From the NCBI GenBank assembly GCA_035041965.1, contig JAPYMA010000001.1, positions 1 through 64,000 on the forward strand: a stretch of DNA of 64,000 nucleotides, written 5' to 3'. Numbering within the stretch: position 1 is the stretch's first letter; each line of letters starts with the position of its first letter. The stretch comes from Anisakis pegreffii. Its lineage: Eukaryota; Nematoda; Chromadorea; Rhabditida; Anisakidae. Shown here piece after piece: positions 1 through 10,959 of the stretch. Below the pieces are notes generated by a model. The model was not told where the DNA came from and did not search any database. It saw only the letters and a program-made list of their open reading frames with translations. The position numbers and the translations under genes are program-made.

Positions 1-89
1 GTTGTGCTGATTGATTTCAGGCCAGAATTCATTTAACTTCATTTTCGCATTTAATACGTGAACGCTTCCAATTTTTCGTACTTAACGCT
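1..89 (+). other. Unique left flank with possible truncated exon
   Basis: These 89 bases have no partner on the right side of the palindrome. A good acceptor (GATTTCAG) ends at 20, and a frame open from 21 crosses the junction at 90 and stops at 114-116, giving about 31 codons with no recognisable domain. It could be the 3' exon of another gene whose end was replaced by palindrome sequence, or it could be chance. Confidence 0.3.
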
Positions 90-880
90 ACTGCTACTGG
101 TTTCATAAATATGTAACATCAGAGGAGTGAAGTGGCAGAGCTGTTTGCACAAGAATATGATGAGTTCTTTGACGAGTTGAAGTTGTTACCACAGCAGTGT
201 GGGGTCAGGAAACTGAACGATGTGATCAAGAGGGCGAAACGCCTTAAAATTCATGCACTCATAATGGAGCAGCTCGTGAAGAAGGTTGCATTTTCATTGT
301 TTAATGAGGCAACGGATTGGATTGCTTATTAGCTCTTATTGAGTTCGACTTGGAATTTGCATTGATAAAAGATTAGTTGATGATAAGCTGATGATAAGAT
401 GTGGATACGCTCTGATAAGGAGATCAAACGAGTGGTGACAAGTGATAATCTCGAAAAGATTTACGCCGATTTCAAATACAGATTACGATTAGCGGATAGC
501 GATTTACCTGACATCCCTGTTAGTTGGCATTTATTGTTATTTTGCCGTTATTGGTATTAAGGTGGAATGAACGTGTTTATTGAATTGTGAATAATTTGAT
601 CTTATTAAGCCGTTCATTGAAAAAGCGAAATTATCATATGCAAAGGCTTGGAATAAAGTTGATGAAGAGATGATGCAACGTCTTGATCAATTCATTAATG
701 ATGACATACCTAAGTTAGTTGGTTAATGTTATTATTGCTGATCGCTTTGCGAAAGTATTGTGTGATTATTTCAGAATGGTGAGTGCAGTTCAGAGTAAAG
801 ACAAAAGGGTTGATATACCTGCGCCATTAGCAGAGACATTCAAACGAATACTCGATCAAGATTTGAATGTACATAAATAA
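90..880 (+). pseudogene. 5'-truncated copy of sarcalumenin/EHD-like GTPase gene
   Basis: This is the left-arm mirror of the 3' half of the intact minus-strand gene at 12011-14216. It keeps four exons: 123-284, 399-518, 610-713 and 775-880 (TAA). These encode residues 269 to 431, the helical C-terminal part with the motif [17 protein letters not shown]. The break at 90 lies inside the intron that precedes the exon at 123, so the six upstream exons holding the start codon, P-loop, DTPG and NKAD motifs are missing. No alternative start is evident, and a functional product is unlikely. Exon phases match the intact copy exactly. Confidence 0.85.
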
Positions 881-1931
881 ACATTGCTGTATCAATATTA
901 ATAAATGTATAATTATTGTGAAATATGAATTAGTCAGTCAGTCACCATGGGTACGATAAAGTAAATGGTTGAATAAAGTAATAGAAATAAGAATCAAATG
1001 AAATCAGAGCAGAATAAAAGAGGTGTGAGAGTGATATGAGAAAATGATGGGAATATTCATTGTGTTGCATGGGAATGGTCCTTATTGTTATTAGAGTGGA
1101 TCGGGAAAGTCGTTTCATTTTAACTCTTGTTAACTTGGTATTAAGTGAATTACGTGATGTTGATAAGGATTACGGTAGGGCTTTATCACTGGAGAAACTA
1201 GTAATTTGCATAGGATTTTGGTTGGGTGTCGAGATGAATAGTGTGTTGTTTTATGAGTATCCAATTTGGGTTGTATACTGAGGTGAAGTGCTTAAATAAA
1301 TCATGATTTGTAACGTTTGCTTTTATCTCATTATCTGACGACTTAATCAGATACAAACATTGAGTGTTATAGTGATACTGATGTTGATTTTGTGATGTCG
1401 TTCTGATAAAATAGTATCATGCTTATTATTTTTCATTGTTTCAGAAAGGATATTTAAGTAGATTTATATACCATTTATTTCATTCACTCACCTAGTGCTC
1501 AATCAACTCAAACTTACTCATATGGGTAATCTTATTCGAGTTATTTTTTACTCTCAATAAGTCAGTTTTCGAAGAATTAATAATGCTGATGGTTCATGTA
1601 ACGTCATTGGTTTAAACTAGTGTGATGCGGGGATGGAAAAAAATTGCTAACCCCGAAAATGCGGTCGGCCTGAAAAAGTCGGAGGTGAGGAAATCGGGGA
1701 CGGGATCCCCAAAATGTATCTGAAATACGAAAAATGACTTGGATGGTTTGATAATATAAACATTTCGAACAATTAATTAGCGAATGACATTTTGATATGT
1801 GACGCCATTGCTTACAGTTATCTGAAAGCAATACTTTTAATATTGGATCGTTTAGATCAACTTTAGGCAATGATTTTATTGTTTGCTTGATAGCTTTTAA
1901 CATAAAATATAACCTTTAAATAGGACGTACA
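881..1931. other. Intergenic, left arm
   Basis: About 1 kb between the GTPase 3' end and the nuclear-receptor exon. I see no convincing exon. Short open frames here (for example 1060-1281 plus, 1604-1903 minus) lack splice context or a recognisable motif. The mirror copy is 10960-12010. Confidence 0.5.
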
Positions 1932-2032
1932 ATGCCATCCTCAGTGCCATGTCAAATCTGTGGTGATAAAAGTTACGGAAGGCATTACGGTCTGTGGACA
2001 TGTGATGGATGCAGTTGTTTCTTTAAGAGAAG
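1932..2032 (+). CDS. Nuclear receptor first zinc-finger exon (left-arm copy)
   Basis: ATG at 1932 opens 33 codons and then a donor (AAGAG AG|GTTTG) in phase 2. The protein shows a classic nuclear-receptor first C4 finger, C-x2-C-x13-C-x2-C, with the tract [10 protein letters not shown] as the DNA-recognition P-box helix. The family binds DNA as ligand-regulated or orphan transcription factors. I could not find the second finger (C-x5-C-x9-C-x2-C) in the following 1.5 kb, so the gene may be broken, have a remote second exon, or continue in a way I missed. The identical copy is on the minus strand at 10859-10959. Confidence 0.75.
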
Positions 2033-2767
2033 GTTTGTTTCATTTGATAACCGTTATCCAGCTCTTTTCATTCCTATCCAAAGTATTATTATCCCTTTTC
2101 CACGTTATTCTTATTCTCCATAAATCGTTAAATGAAAACTATCAACATCTAACATAAAATTTATCCTACTTCCATAGTTCGAATGATATTGCCAAATAAT
2201 AACGGGTTCAGTTTATCTCACAAATAGGTGAATATTCGAATGCCCGAGACAAGTTCTAATGTTGAGGATGAGGTTGTGCTCTATTCAAATACCATAAAGC
2301 ATCGTAAGGTGCTCCACAAATTTATTCAACTGAAATGTATTACATCCAAATTGAGTATTATGATCAAACGGATGGATATCTGTTGAATGTGCGATTATAT
2401 GAGGAATATGTGCGATGTTCTGAAAGCTGAAGACATGCTTTATCCGAATTTAATAAAACGAACCTGTTTTCTCATTCCTCTCACTCCACATTAAAGCCAA
2501 TCACACCTTCACCCAGCTCTCACTCTTTAACATACCGTCTCCAGTTACTTACTTGCGATGGGATACACCAAATCCTTTTTCTTCATTTGTGTATCATCCA
2601 TCCGTTCCCCCCCCTCCGCCCCTGTTCGGAACTGTTATTTGAGCTTAATTTATGATAATGCTAAAATTTCGAATGGTGCAAAGTATTTACAAATGTTCGA
2701 GTTAAATAAGTAATAAATGATGCAGTGTTCGTCGCAATATAATTTACTCGTGCACATGTAAGTCCAC

Positions 2768-3145
2768 TTATAACAATTCATCGTTGTGCTCATTGTCACT
2801 TGTACGTCTCATTTTCTCGTCCTCCTCAGTTTCATTCCCCACCGTCTGCATGATTAAATCCTCTGTATATCTCGAAAGTTTTTGTTCGTGTTGCATGATC
2901 ACATCGATATATTTTAGGCATGATTCATTTATCAATTATATGGTGACAATAGTAACCAAAGGAATGTATTTCAGCAGGTAATAATAAATGTCCCGTTGAT
3001 AAAACGCGCCGTAATTGGTGTCCAGCATGTCGACTCCGAAAATGTTATCAAATGCAAATGAATAAGAATGGTCACTTTCTGCTTTGAAACGTTTTATCAT
3101 TTTCTTTCGAAAATAATCATTTGAATGTTTTTTTTGAAGATTCAT
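2768..3145 (-). other. Antisense coding-like stretch with an in-frame stop (left arm)
   Basis: On the minus strand a frame reads from about 3145 to a TAA near 2934 and then, in the same frame, on to a TAA at 2768-2770. The second half is very hydrophilic (for example NETEEDEKMRRTSDNEHNDE) and looks protein-like; the first half contains [15 protein letters not shown]. The single stop between them could be removed by an intron or could mark a pseudogene. No family is recognised. It overlaps the span between the nuclear-receptor exon and the 3556 block on the other strand. Confidence 0.3.
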
Positions 3146-3555
3146 TCACTCAACATTCCTTTCAGCAGTTCAAAAAGAACGTGGACCGAGGCATGATAAA
3201 AAAGGAGTGATCGGTTTGAAAGGGGAAATTTCAGGAGGGAGGATTGAGGAACGTAGGTGATGCGAATTATTTTGTAGTTTTTGAATTTTTAAAGGGTTTG
3301 TGATTAGTGTTGTTATTTGAAGAGAATATACCTCTATACGAATGCATTATGAGCAACAGTGTGATGATATCGATGCGTGAATCACAAAAAGTGCAAATAA
3401 TAAATGAGTATTGGCACATCTTGTTCATCCTTAATCTGTGCTCATCTCGGTATATCACCTCTTCTTCGACACATCCAAATGTTAGCCAAATGTCTATCTT
3501 TTTGTGACTATAATCGATTCTCAAAAGTAGACTCGATAACGATTCTAATTTTCAG

Positions 3556-4054
3556 ATTGGTCGTCTGATGGAATGGGCTGCGAATGAATCTGATGAGGAG
3601 GATAGATTTTTGGATTACGATGAAATTAGATTGGCGATTTGCATTGCTCTTTGTAAAATCGGTTTGTTCGAGTCTCTTATTTATTTAGTTATTTAATCGA
3701 ATTCAGGCCTCTTTGTTATCACTTAAAGCACATTGTTCCTTCGCTGACATCCTTCTTTCCACAAATCCAACAAAGGGAATCATCCAAATTCTAATTGATT
3801 TAGTGACCGGTAACGGCTACTCTTCCATGTTGAGCAATGGCACTAATAAGATTTCAGGTGAGCATAACAAATTGCTGTCATTTGCAAGTCCTCTAGTGGA
3901 GACGTATAAATTTTGGTTGGAATATCACTGCAAAACGTTTCACGCACGATCAGTGCATCGATCGGAACACATCAACCAATTAATTGACGCTCTTCTCGCG
4001 ATCAATACGCAGCACTTACCACCGTCACTCATTCAATATCACATACACCAATAA
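3556..4054 (+). CDS. Unrecognised coding-like block, possible receptor 3' exons (left arm)
   Basis: Two open stretches with good acceptors. The first, 3556-3661, follows TTTTCAG and encodes an acidic helical piece beginning IGRLMEWAANESDEEDRF. The second, 3707-4054, follows ATTCAG and runs 115 codons to TAA, including TYKFWLEYHCKTFHARSVH and EHINQLIDALLAI. They lie downstream of the zinc-finger exon on the same strand and could belong to its ligand-binding half, but I cannot match a signature helix, and the phase of the donor at 3661 does not join 3707 cleanly. The function is not recognised. The mirror is at 8837-9335. Confidence 0.4.
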
Positions 4055-4860
4055 CGTAAAAACCATTCACCGTCGAATTCTCAGAATCATTACCCCAATG
4101 TCATTCGTTTTCAGTCATCATTACTTCTTATTGACTGCAGTGGTTTTGTTAACGTATCATGATATGCTATGAAATAATGTTACCTGTCAAGAATACATTT
4201 CAAAGAAACGTATTATTCTCTTGCAGTAAGTTGTTATCTGTGAATCTGTTTAAAATATGTAATGAATAAAGTTAGGATCATCACTGCACTGAACTTTTTG
4301 CTCAATGTCCTGTCTGCTTCATAAAGCAATAACGTCTTCATTAAACGCAACAGTAATAATTTCGCAGTAAACATGCGTATGCTGTTTTATATTTTGTAGC
4401 TGAAATCAAATTGTTATACTACAGCCTAGAATGTTTGCAGGTCAAAAAAATTAAAAGGGCGCAATATTATACGATAAGAATGAAGATAAAGAACGAATTG
4501 TCATTTATTTATTCAACATGCAAAATGACATTTAATGATCAATAGAGGAACATCATCAACCAATTAAAACAAATCTTCCGATAGAACATAAAACGATGGA
4601 CGAGTAAATGAACTGAATCAAAGTGAAACAAACAAGAAAACATGTAAACAAACATGCTTAGTTCAATTAATTCATAACATACGATCGAGAAAATAGAAAT
4701 AATGTTGATATTTTAAAAAAAGCTGATGGATTTAATGCATGATCGATAGAGTAAATCTGATTGAAAAGATATATTTATAGTGGGCATTTACAATTATTAT
4801 CGTTACCTTATAACTTTTCGAAATTTATTCTTCCCTTCTTCATCCGTCCATCCATCAATT
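4055..4860. other. Intergenic between converging blocks (left arm; mirror 8031-8836)
   Basis: AT-rich spacer holding the presumed 3' untranslated regions of ubc-7 and the 3556-4054 block. I see no exon with supporting splice sites. Confidence 0.5.
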
Positions 4861-5903
4861 CTAACATTCCTCTTGACTTTTTCGAACACATGCCGCTACT
4901 CTCTTCTTGAATTCCGCAAAATTTTCACGTTGCATTTTCTGCAAAAAGAGAACACATATTCCACTCCGATTACAATAAATGATATTAGTAACGAGTAGAT
5001 GAATGAAATAAATTGATGGGAATAAAAATGAACCGCAGCATCGACATTAGCAGGAGAGTCATGGTTGGGATCAGCAAGCATCGAGATGACTGATAAAAGG
5101 ATAGTCTCAACCGTGTGAACTGGTAACCACCTCTCCTCCGGCTTCTCATAACCCCAACGGTCATCTCCCGGCTCGTGTAGAATCGATATACACACGTTTC
5201 CATCTTTATCTACTGAAATTGAATCGTTAAATTAACTCCTGCAATCGGATTATATCAAACAATCGATTACAAGAACTTCCCTCATGAGAACTTGCAAGTA
5301 AAAGAAAATGAACTGAACAAATAAACGAAACTGACTATTCGGATGCCAAATCTCGGAGGTGAACCTCATTTTGGGTGGATGTTGAGGATATTCTTTCGGA
5401 AAATCCAATTCCGCCTTGAAAAAGCCACCCTCGCTGAAAATTGATTATTGTATCTCTTAAGCACCGAACTGATTAACAAAATGTGATGCAATAAATGAAT
5501 ATAGTTAAAAAGTGATCAATAAAATGAATTAATCCATTGAAGAACGTGCTTACTAAAGAGTGTCAGGTGGTCCGATCACAAGAACCTCCCATTTATAGAT
5601 GTCATCGTCCTGAAGGCCTGCCGAAAACCCGTCTACTGGCACTCGTCTTAGCTCTGTGAAAATTACATAATAAACTATAAATGAATGCAACAAAACGAGC
5701 TAATAACTTTTCAATGTAATGAGACACAAGCCAAACCATAGGCTCACTGAAATCAATGACATTGGTACACCACTCGATTTCGAGCCAAGTCACAGTTTTG
5801 GTTGAAACCGAGTGCTGAGCAATATCATTGGTGATCAATATAAACGAAGAAATCAACCTGCAAGTTGTTTTTTCAATAGCAGTGCAGACTGCAGCTCACC
5901 CAT
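4861..5903 (-). CDS. ubc-7: Ubiquitin-conjugating enzyme E2, UBC-7/UBE2G1 type (left-arm copy)
   Basis: Mirror of the gene at 6988-8030, with exons 5903-5858, 5653-5554, 5433-5336, 5212-5034 and 4938-4861. It encodes the same 166-residue E2. The one arm difference seen (5283) lies in intron 3, so the two proteins are identical. The two copies are divergently oriented, their start codons 1085 bp apart across the palindrome centre, so any promoter in the central 1 kb is also duplicated and faces both ways. Confidence 0.9.
5752..5835. mobile_element. Short MITE relic in ubc-7 intron 1 (left arm)
   Basis: Mirror of 7056-7139, containing TTGGTACACCACTCGATTTC. It was duplicated with the arm, so the insertion predates the palindrome. 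Confidence 0.6.
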
Positions 5904-6425
5904 CTGAACAACGCACACCCCCACCGATTAAAGAAACCGCACTGTTATCTGAATTGTGTGTTCATTTTAGATATAATATTCAACTGTACGCACCAACTCG
6001 ACATTAATTTCGCTGAACCGAAATCAAAATTAAAATAAAACTTTCATGTTTCAGCATTATTTCAGCAACAATAAATTCATATTTGACGAAAACAAATTAA
6101 ACATTCATAACTTCAATTCATTCACTGAAATAAAATTGTGCAATTAAATGTATATTTGAAAAGATGTGAGGGACGTACGGATATATGAAATCTATGGTAG
6201 TGAATAAGACGATGGGGTAGGGGATGAAGGGTGCGAGGGGGGATGCGAACATAAACGTGTGTTCATGATTATAAAGAAAGAAAGAAATTGGAGAAGGCAC
6301 ACTGCCGACTCAACCCTATTGAATATAACAGAAAATTAATGAGCTTGAATTTGCGAGAGACTTTAGTGAGGCAGACATTTGTATGAAAGATACTTTCAGC
6401 GACATGTATTTGAACACTATATGCT

Positions 6426-6428
<3 letters not shown>

Positions 6429-6462
<34 letters not shown>
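6429..6462. repeat. (AT)n run at the palindrome centre
   Basis: A pure AT dinucleotide run of 34 bases is flanked by the mirrored hexamers of the two arms. Because AT repeats are self-complementary the palindrome has no unpaired spacer. Such runs can extrude as cruciforms and are known to seed fold-back replication or template switching; that role here is inference. Confidence 0.95.
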
Positions 6463-6465
<3 letters not shown>

Positions 6466-6980
6466 AGCATATAGTGTTCAAATACATGTCGCTGAAAGTA
6501 TCTTTCATACAAATGTCTGCCTCACTAAAGTCTCTCGCAAATTCAAGCTCATTAATTTTCTGTTATATTCAATAGGGTTGAGTCGGCAGTGTGCCTTCTC
6601 CAATTTCTTTCTTTCTTTATAATCATGAACACACGTTTATGTTCGCATCCCCCCTCGCACCCTTCATCCCCTACCCCATCGTCTTATTCACTACCATAGA
6701 TTTCATATATCCGTACGTCCCTCACATCTTTTCAAATATACATTTAATTGCACAATTTTATTTCAGTGAATGAATTGAAGTTATGAATGTTTAATTTGTT
6801 TTCGTCAAATATGAATTTATTGTTGCTGAAATAATGCTGAAACATGAAAGTTTTATTTTAATTTTGATTTCGGTTCAGCGAAATTAATGTCGAGTTGGTG
6901 CGTACAGTTGAATATTATATCTAAAATGAACACACAATTCAGATAACAGTGCGGTTTCTTTAATCGGTGGGGGTGTGCGT

Positions 6981-6987
6981 TGTTCAG
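6981..6987 (+). promoter_or_regulatory. Probable trans-splice acceptor of ubc-7
   Basis: TGTTCAG abuts the ATG at 6988 with no upstream in-frame exon needed, as is usual for spliced-leader acceptors in nematodes. The mirror site is 5904-5910 on the minus strand. Confidence 0.5.
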
Positions 6988-8030
6988 ATGGGTGAGCTGC
7001 AGTCTGCACTGCTATTGAAAAAACAACTTGCAGGTTGATTTCTTCGTTTATATTGATCACCAATGATATTGCTCAGCACTCGGTTTCAACCAAAACTGTG
7101 ACTTGGCTCGAAATCGAGTGGTGTACCAATGTCATTGATTTCAGTGAGCCTATGGTTTGGCTTGTGTCTCATTACATTGAAAAGTTATTAGCTCGTTTTG
7201 TTGCATTCATTTATAGTTTATTATGTAATTTTCACAGAGCTAAGACGAGTGCCAGTAGACGGGTTTTCGGCAGGCCTTCAGGACGATGACATCTATAAAT
7301 GGGAGGTTCTTGTGATCGGACCACCTGACACTCTTTAGTAAGCACGTTCTTCAATGGATTAATTCATTTTATTGATCACTTTTTAACTATATTCATTTAT
7401 TGCATCACATTTTGTTAATCAGTTCGGTGCTTAAGAGATACAATAATCAATTTTCAGCGAGGGTGGCTTTTTCAAGGCGGAATTGGATTTTCCGAAAGAA
7501 TATCCTCAACATCCACCCAAAATGAGGTTCACCTCCGAGATTTGGCATCCGAATAGTCAGTTTCGTTTATTTGTTCAGTTCATTTTCTTTTACTTGCAAG
7601 TTCTCATAAGGGAAGTTCTTGTAATCGATTGTTTGATATAATCCGATTGCAGGAGTTAATTTAACGATTCAATTTCAGTAGATAAAGATGGAAACGTGTG
7701 TATATCGATTCTACACGAGCCGGGAGATGACCGTTGGGGTTATGAGAAGCCGGAGGAGAGGTGGTTACCAGTTCACACGGTTGAGACTATCCTTTTATCA
7801 GTCATCTCGATGCTTGCTGATCCCAACCATGACTCTCCTGCTAATGTCGATGCTGCGGTTCATTTTTATTCCCATCAATTTATTTCATTCATCTACTCGT
7901 TACTAATATCATTTATTGTAATCGGAGTGGAATATGTGTTCTCTTTTTGCAGAAAATGCAACGTGAAAATTTTGCGGAATTCAAGAAGAGAGTAGCGGCA
8001 TGTGTTCGAAAAAGTCAAGAGGAATGTTAG
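6988..8030 (+). CDS. ubc-7: Ubiquitin-conjugating enzyme E2, UBC-7/UBE2G1 type (right-arm copy)
   Basis: Five exons with agreeing phases (6988-7033, 7238-7337, 7458-7555, 7679-7857, 7953-8030) encode 166 residues, the normal size for this family. Seen: the N-terminal helix [17 protein letters not shown], the HPN motif at 79-81, the active-site cysteine C89 in [10 protein letters not shown], the acidic G1-type insert [16 protein letters not shown], and a C-terminal helix ending [10 protein letters not shown]2 enzymes of this class carry ubiquitin as a thioester and pass it to substrates with RING E3 ligases; the family builds Lys48 chains for proteasomal turnover. ATG 6988 directly follows TGTTCAG, a likely trans-splice acceptor. 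Intron 4 has a weak donor (GTTCAT). Intron 1 carries a MITE-like relic. Confidence 0.93.
7056..7139. mobile_element. Short MITE relic in ubc-7 intron 1 (right arm)
   Basis: The right end of this 84-bp piece contains GAAATCGAGTGGTGTACCAA then TGTCATTGAT; its left end is a degenerate inverted copy. The same terminal sequence bounds the 222-bp element at 50692-50913, so this is a deleted member of that family. The left-arm copy is 5752-5835. Confidence 0.6.
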
Positions 8031-8836
8031 AATTGATGGATGGACGGATGAAGAAGGGAAGAATAAATTTCGAAAAGTTATAAGGTAACGATAATAATTG
8101 TAAATGCCCACTATAAATATATCTTTTCAATCAGATTTACTCTATCGATCATGCATTAAATCCATCAGCTTTTTTTAAAATATCAACATTATTTCTATTT
8201 TCTCGATCGTATGTTATGAATTAATTGAACTAAGCATGTTTGTTTACATGTTTTCTTGTTTGTTTCACTTTGATTCAGTTCATTTACTCGTCCATCGTTT
8301 TATGTTCTATCGGAAGATTTGTTTTAATTGGTTGATGATGTTCCTCTATTGATCATTAAATGTCATTTTGCATGTTGAATAAATAAATGACAATTCGTTC
8401 TTTATCTTCATTCTTATCGTATAATATTGCGCCCTTTTAATTTTTTTGACCTGCAAACATTCTAGGCTGTAGTATAACAATTTGATTTCAGCTACAAAAT
8501 ATAAAACAGCATACGCATGTTTACTGCGAAATTATTACTGTTGCGTTTAATGAAGACGTTATTGCTTTATGAAGCAGACAGGACATTGAGCAAAAAGTTC
8601 AGTGCAGTGATGATCCTAACTTTATTCATTACATATTTTAAACAGATTCACAGATAACAACTTACTGCAAGAGAATAATACGTTTCTTTGAAATGTATTC
8701 TTGACAGGTAACATTATTTCATAGCATATCATGATACGTTAACAAAACCACTGCAGTCAATAAGAAGTAATGATGACTGAAAACGAATGACATTGGGGTA
8801 ATGATTCTGAGAATTCGACGGTGAATGGTTTTTACG

Positions 8837-9335
8837 TTATTGGTGTATGTGATATTGAATGAGTGACGGTGGTAAGTGCTGCGTATTGATCGCGAGAAGA
8901 GCGTCAATTAATTGGTTGATGTGTTCCGATCGATGCACTGATCGTGCGTGAAACGTTTTGCAGTGATATTCCAACCAAAATTTATACGTCTCCACTAGAG
9001 GACTTGCAAATGACAGCAATTTGTTATGCTCACCTGAAATCTTATTAGTGCCATTGCTCAACATGGAAGAGTAGCCGTTACCGGTCACTAAATCAATTAG
9101 AATTTGGATGATTCCCTTTGTTGGATTTGTGGAAAGAAGGATGTCAGCGAAGGAACAATGTGCTTTAAGTGATAACAAAGAGGCCTGAATTCGATTAAAT
9201 AACTAAATAAATAAGAGACTCGAACAAACCGATTTTACAAAGAGCAATGCAAATCGCCAATCTAATTTCATCGTAATCCAAAAATCTATCCTCCTCATCA
9301 GATTCATTCGCAGCCCATTCCATCAGACGACCAAT
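8837..9335 (-). CDS. Unrecognised coding-like block (right-arm copy)
   Basis: Mirror of 3556-4054. Exon-like stretches are 9335-9230 and 9184-8837 on the minus strand, ending in TAA. The sequence is identical to the left arm, so divergence gives no information on whether it is under selection. It lies between the nuclear-receptor exon and the ubc-7 gene of this arm, converging on ubc-7. Confidence 0.4.
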
Positions 9336-9745
9336 CTGAAAATTAGAATCGTTATCGAGTCTACTTTTGAGAATCGATTATAGTCACAAAAAGATAGACA
9401 TTTGGCTAACATTTGGATGTGTCGAAGAAGAGGTGATATACCGAGATGAGCACAGATTAAGGATGAACAAGATGTGCCAATACTCATTTATTATTTGCAC
9501 TTTTTGTGATTCACGCATCGATATCATCACACTGTTGCTCATAATGCATTCGTATAGAGGTATATTCTCTTCAAATAACAACACTAATCACAAACCCTTT
9601 AAAAATTCAAAAACTACAAAATAATTCGCATCACCTACGTTCCTCAATCCTCCCTCCTGAAATTTCCCCTTTCAAACCGATCACTCCTTTTTTATCATGC
9701 CTCGGTCCACGTTCTTTTTGAACTGCTGAAAGGAATGTTGAGTGA

Positions 9746-10123
9746 ATGAATCTTCAAAAAAAACATTCAAATGATTATTTTCGAAAGAAAATGATAAAAC
9801 GTTTCAAAGCAGAAAGTGACCATTCTTATTCATTTGCATTTGATAACATTTTCGGAGTCGACATGCTGGACACCAATTACGGCGCGTTTTATCAACGGGA
9901 CATTTATTATTACCTGCTGAAATACATTCCTTTGGTTACTATTGTCACCATATAATTGATAAATGAATCATGCCTAAAATATATCGATGTGATCATGCAA
10001 CACGAACAAAAACTTTCGAGATATACAGAGGATTTAATCATGCAGACGGTGGGGAATGAAACTGAGGAGGACGAGAAAATGAGACGTACAAGTGACAATG
10101 AGCACAACGATGAATTGTTATAA
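9746..10123 (+). other. Antisense coding-like stretch with an in-frame stop (right arm)
   Basis: Mirror of 2768-3145 on the plus strand; it ends with TAA at 10121-10123. It has the same acidic C-terminal tract and the same in-frame TAA at about 9953. Either a nested gene or a relic. Confidence 0.3.
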
Positions 10124-10858
10124 GTGGACTTACATGTGCACGAGTAAATTATATTGCGACGAACACTGCATCATTTATTACTTATTTAACTCGAACATTT
10201 GTAAATACTTTGCACCATTCGAAATTTTAGCATTATCATAAATTAAGCTCAAATAACAGTTCCGAACAGGGGCGGAGGGGGGGGAACGGATGGATGATAC
10301 ACAAATGAAGAAAAAGGATTTGGTGTATCCCATCGCAAGTAAGTAACTGGAGACGGTATGTTAAAGAGTGAGAGCTGGGTGAAGGTGTGATTGGCTTTAA
10401 TGTGGAGTGAGAGGAATGAGAAAACAGGTTCGTTTTATTAAATTCGGATAAAGCATGTCTTCAGCTTTCAGAACATCGCACATATTCCTCATATAATCGC
10501 ACATTCAACAGATATCCATCCGTTTGATCATAATACTCAATTTGGATGTAATACATTTCAGTTGAATAAATTTGTGGAGCACCTTACGATGCTTTATGGT
10601 ATTTGAATAGAGCACAACCTCATCCTCAACATTAGAACTTGTCTCGGGCATTCGAATATTCACCTATTTGTGAGATAAACTGAACCCGTTATTATTTGGC
10701 AATATCATTCGAACTATGGAAGTAGGATAAATTTTATGTTAGATGTTGATAGTTTTCATTTAACGATTTATGGAGAATAAGAATAACGTGGAAAAGGGAT
10801 AATAATACTTTGGATAGGAATGAAAAGAGCTGGATAACGGTTATCAAATGAAACAAAC

Positions 10859-10959
10859 CTTCTCTTAAAGAAACAACTGCATCCATCACATGTCCACAGA
10901 CCGTAATGCCTTCCGTAACTTTTATCACCACAGATTTGACATGGCACTGAGGATGGCAT
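10859..10959 (-). CDS. Nuclear receptor first zinc-finger exon (right-arm copy)
   Basis: Exact mirror of the exon at 1932-2032: start codon at 10959, 33 codons, donor in phase 2, C4 finger with [10 protein letters not shown]. The same caveat applies: no second finger is evident downstream on this strand, down to about 9300. A short open stretch at 10504-10651 (minus), starting MPETSSNVEDEVVLYSN, could be a hinge exon, but its splice phase does not link it securely. Confidence 0.75.

Larger units (their letters stand above)
5904..6987. other. Central region between the two ubc-7 start codons
   Basis: Wholly palindromic, 1084 bp. It contains a 60-codon open frame in both orientations (6118-6300 minus, 6591-6773 plus) whose product is hydrophobic and unrecognised, probably noncoding. 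Any ubc-7 promoter lies here. Confidence 0.5.
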
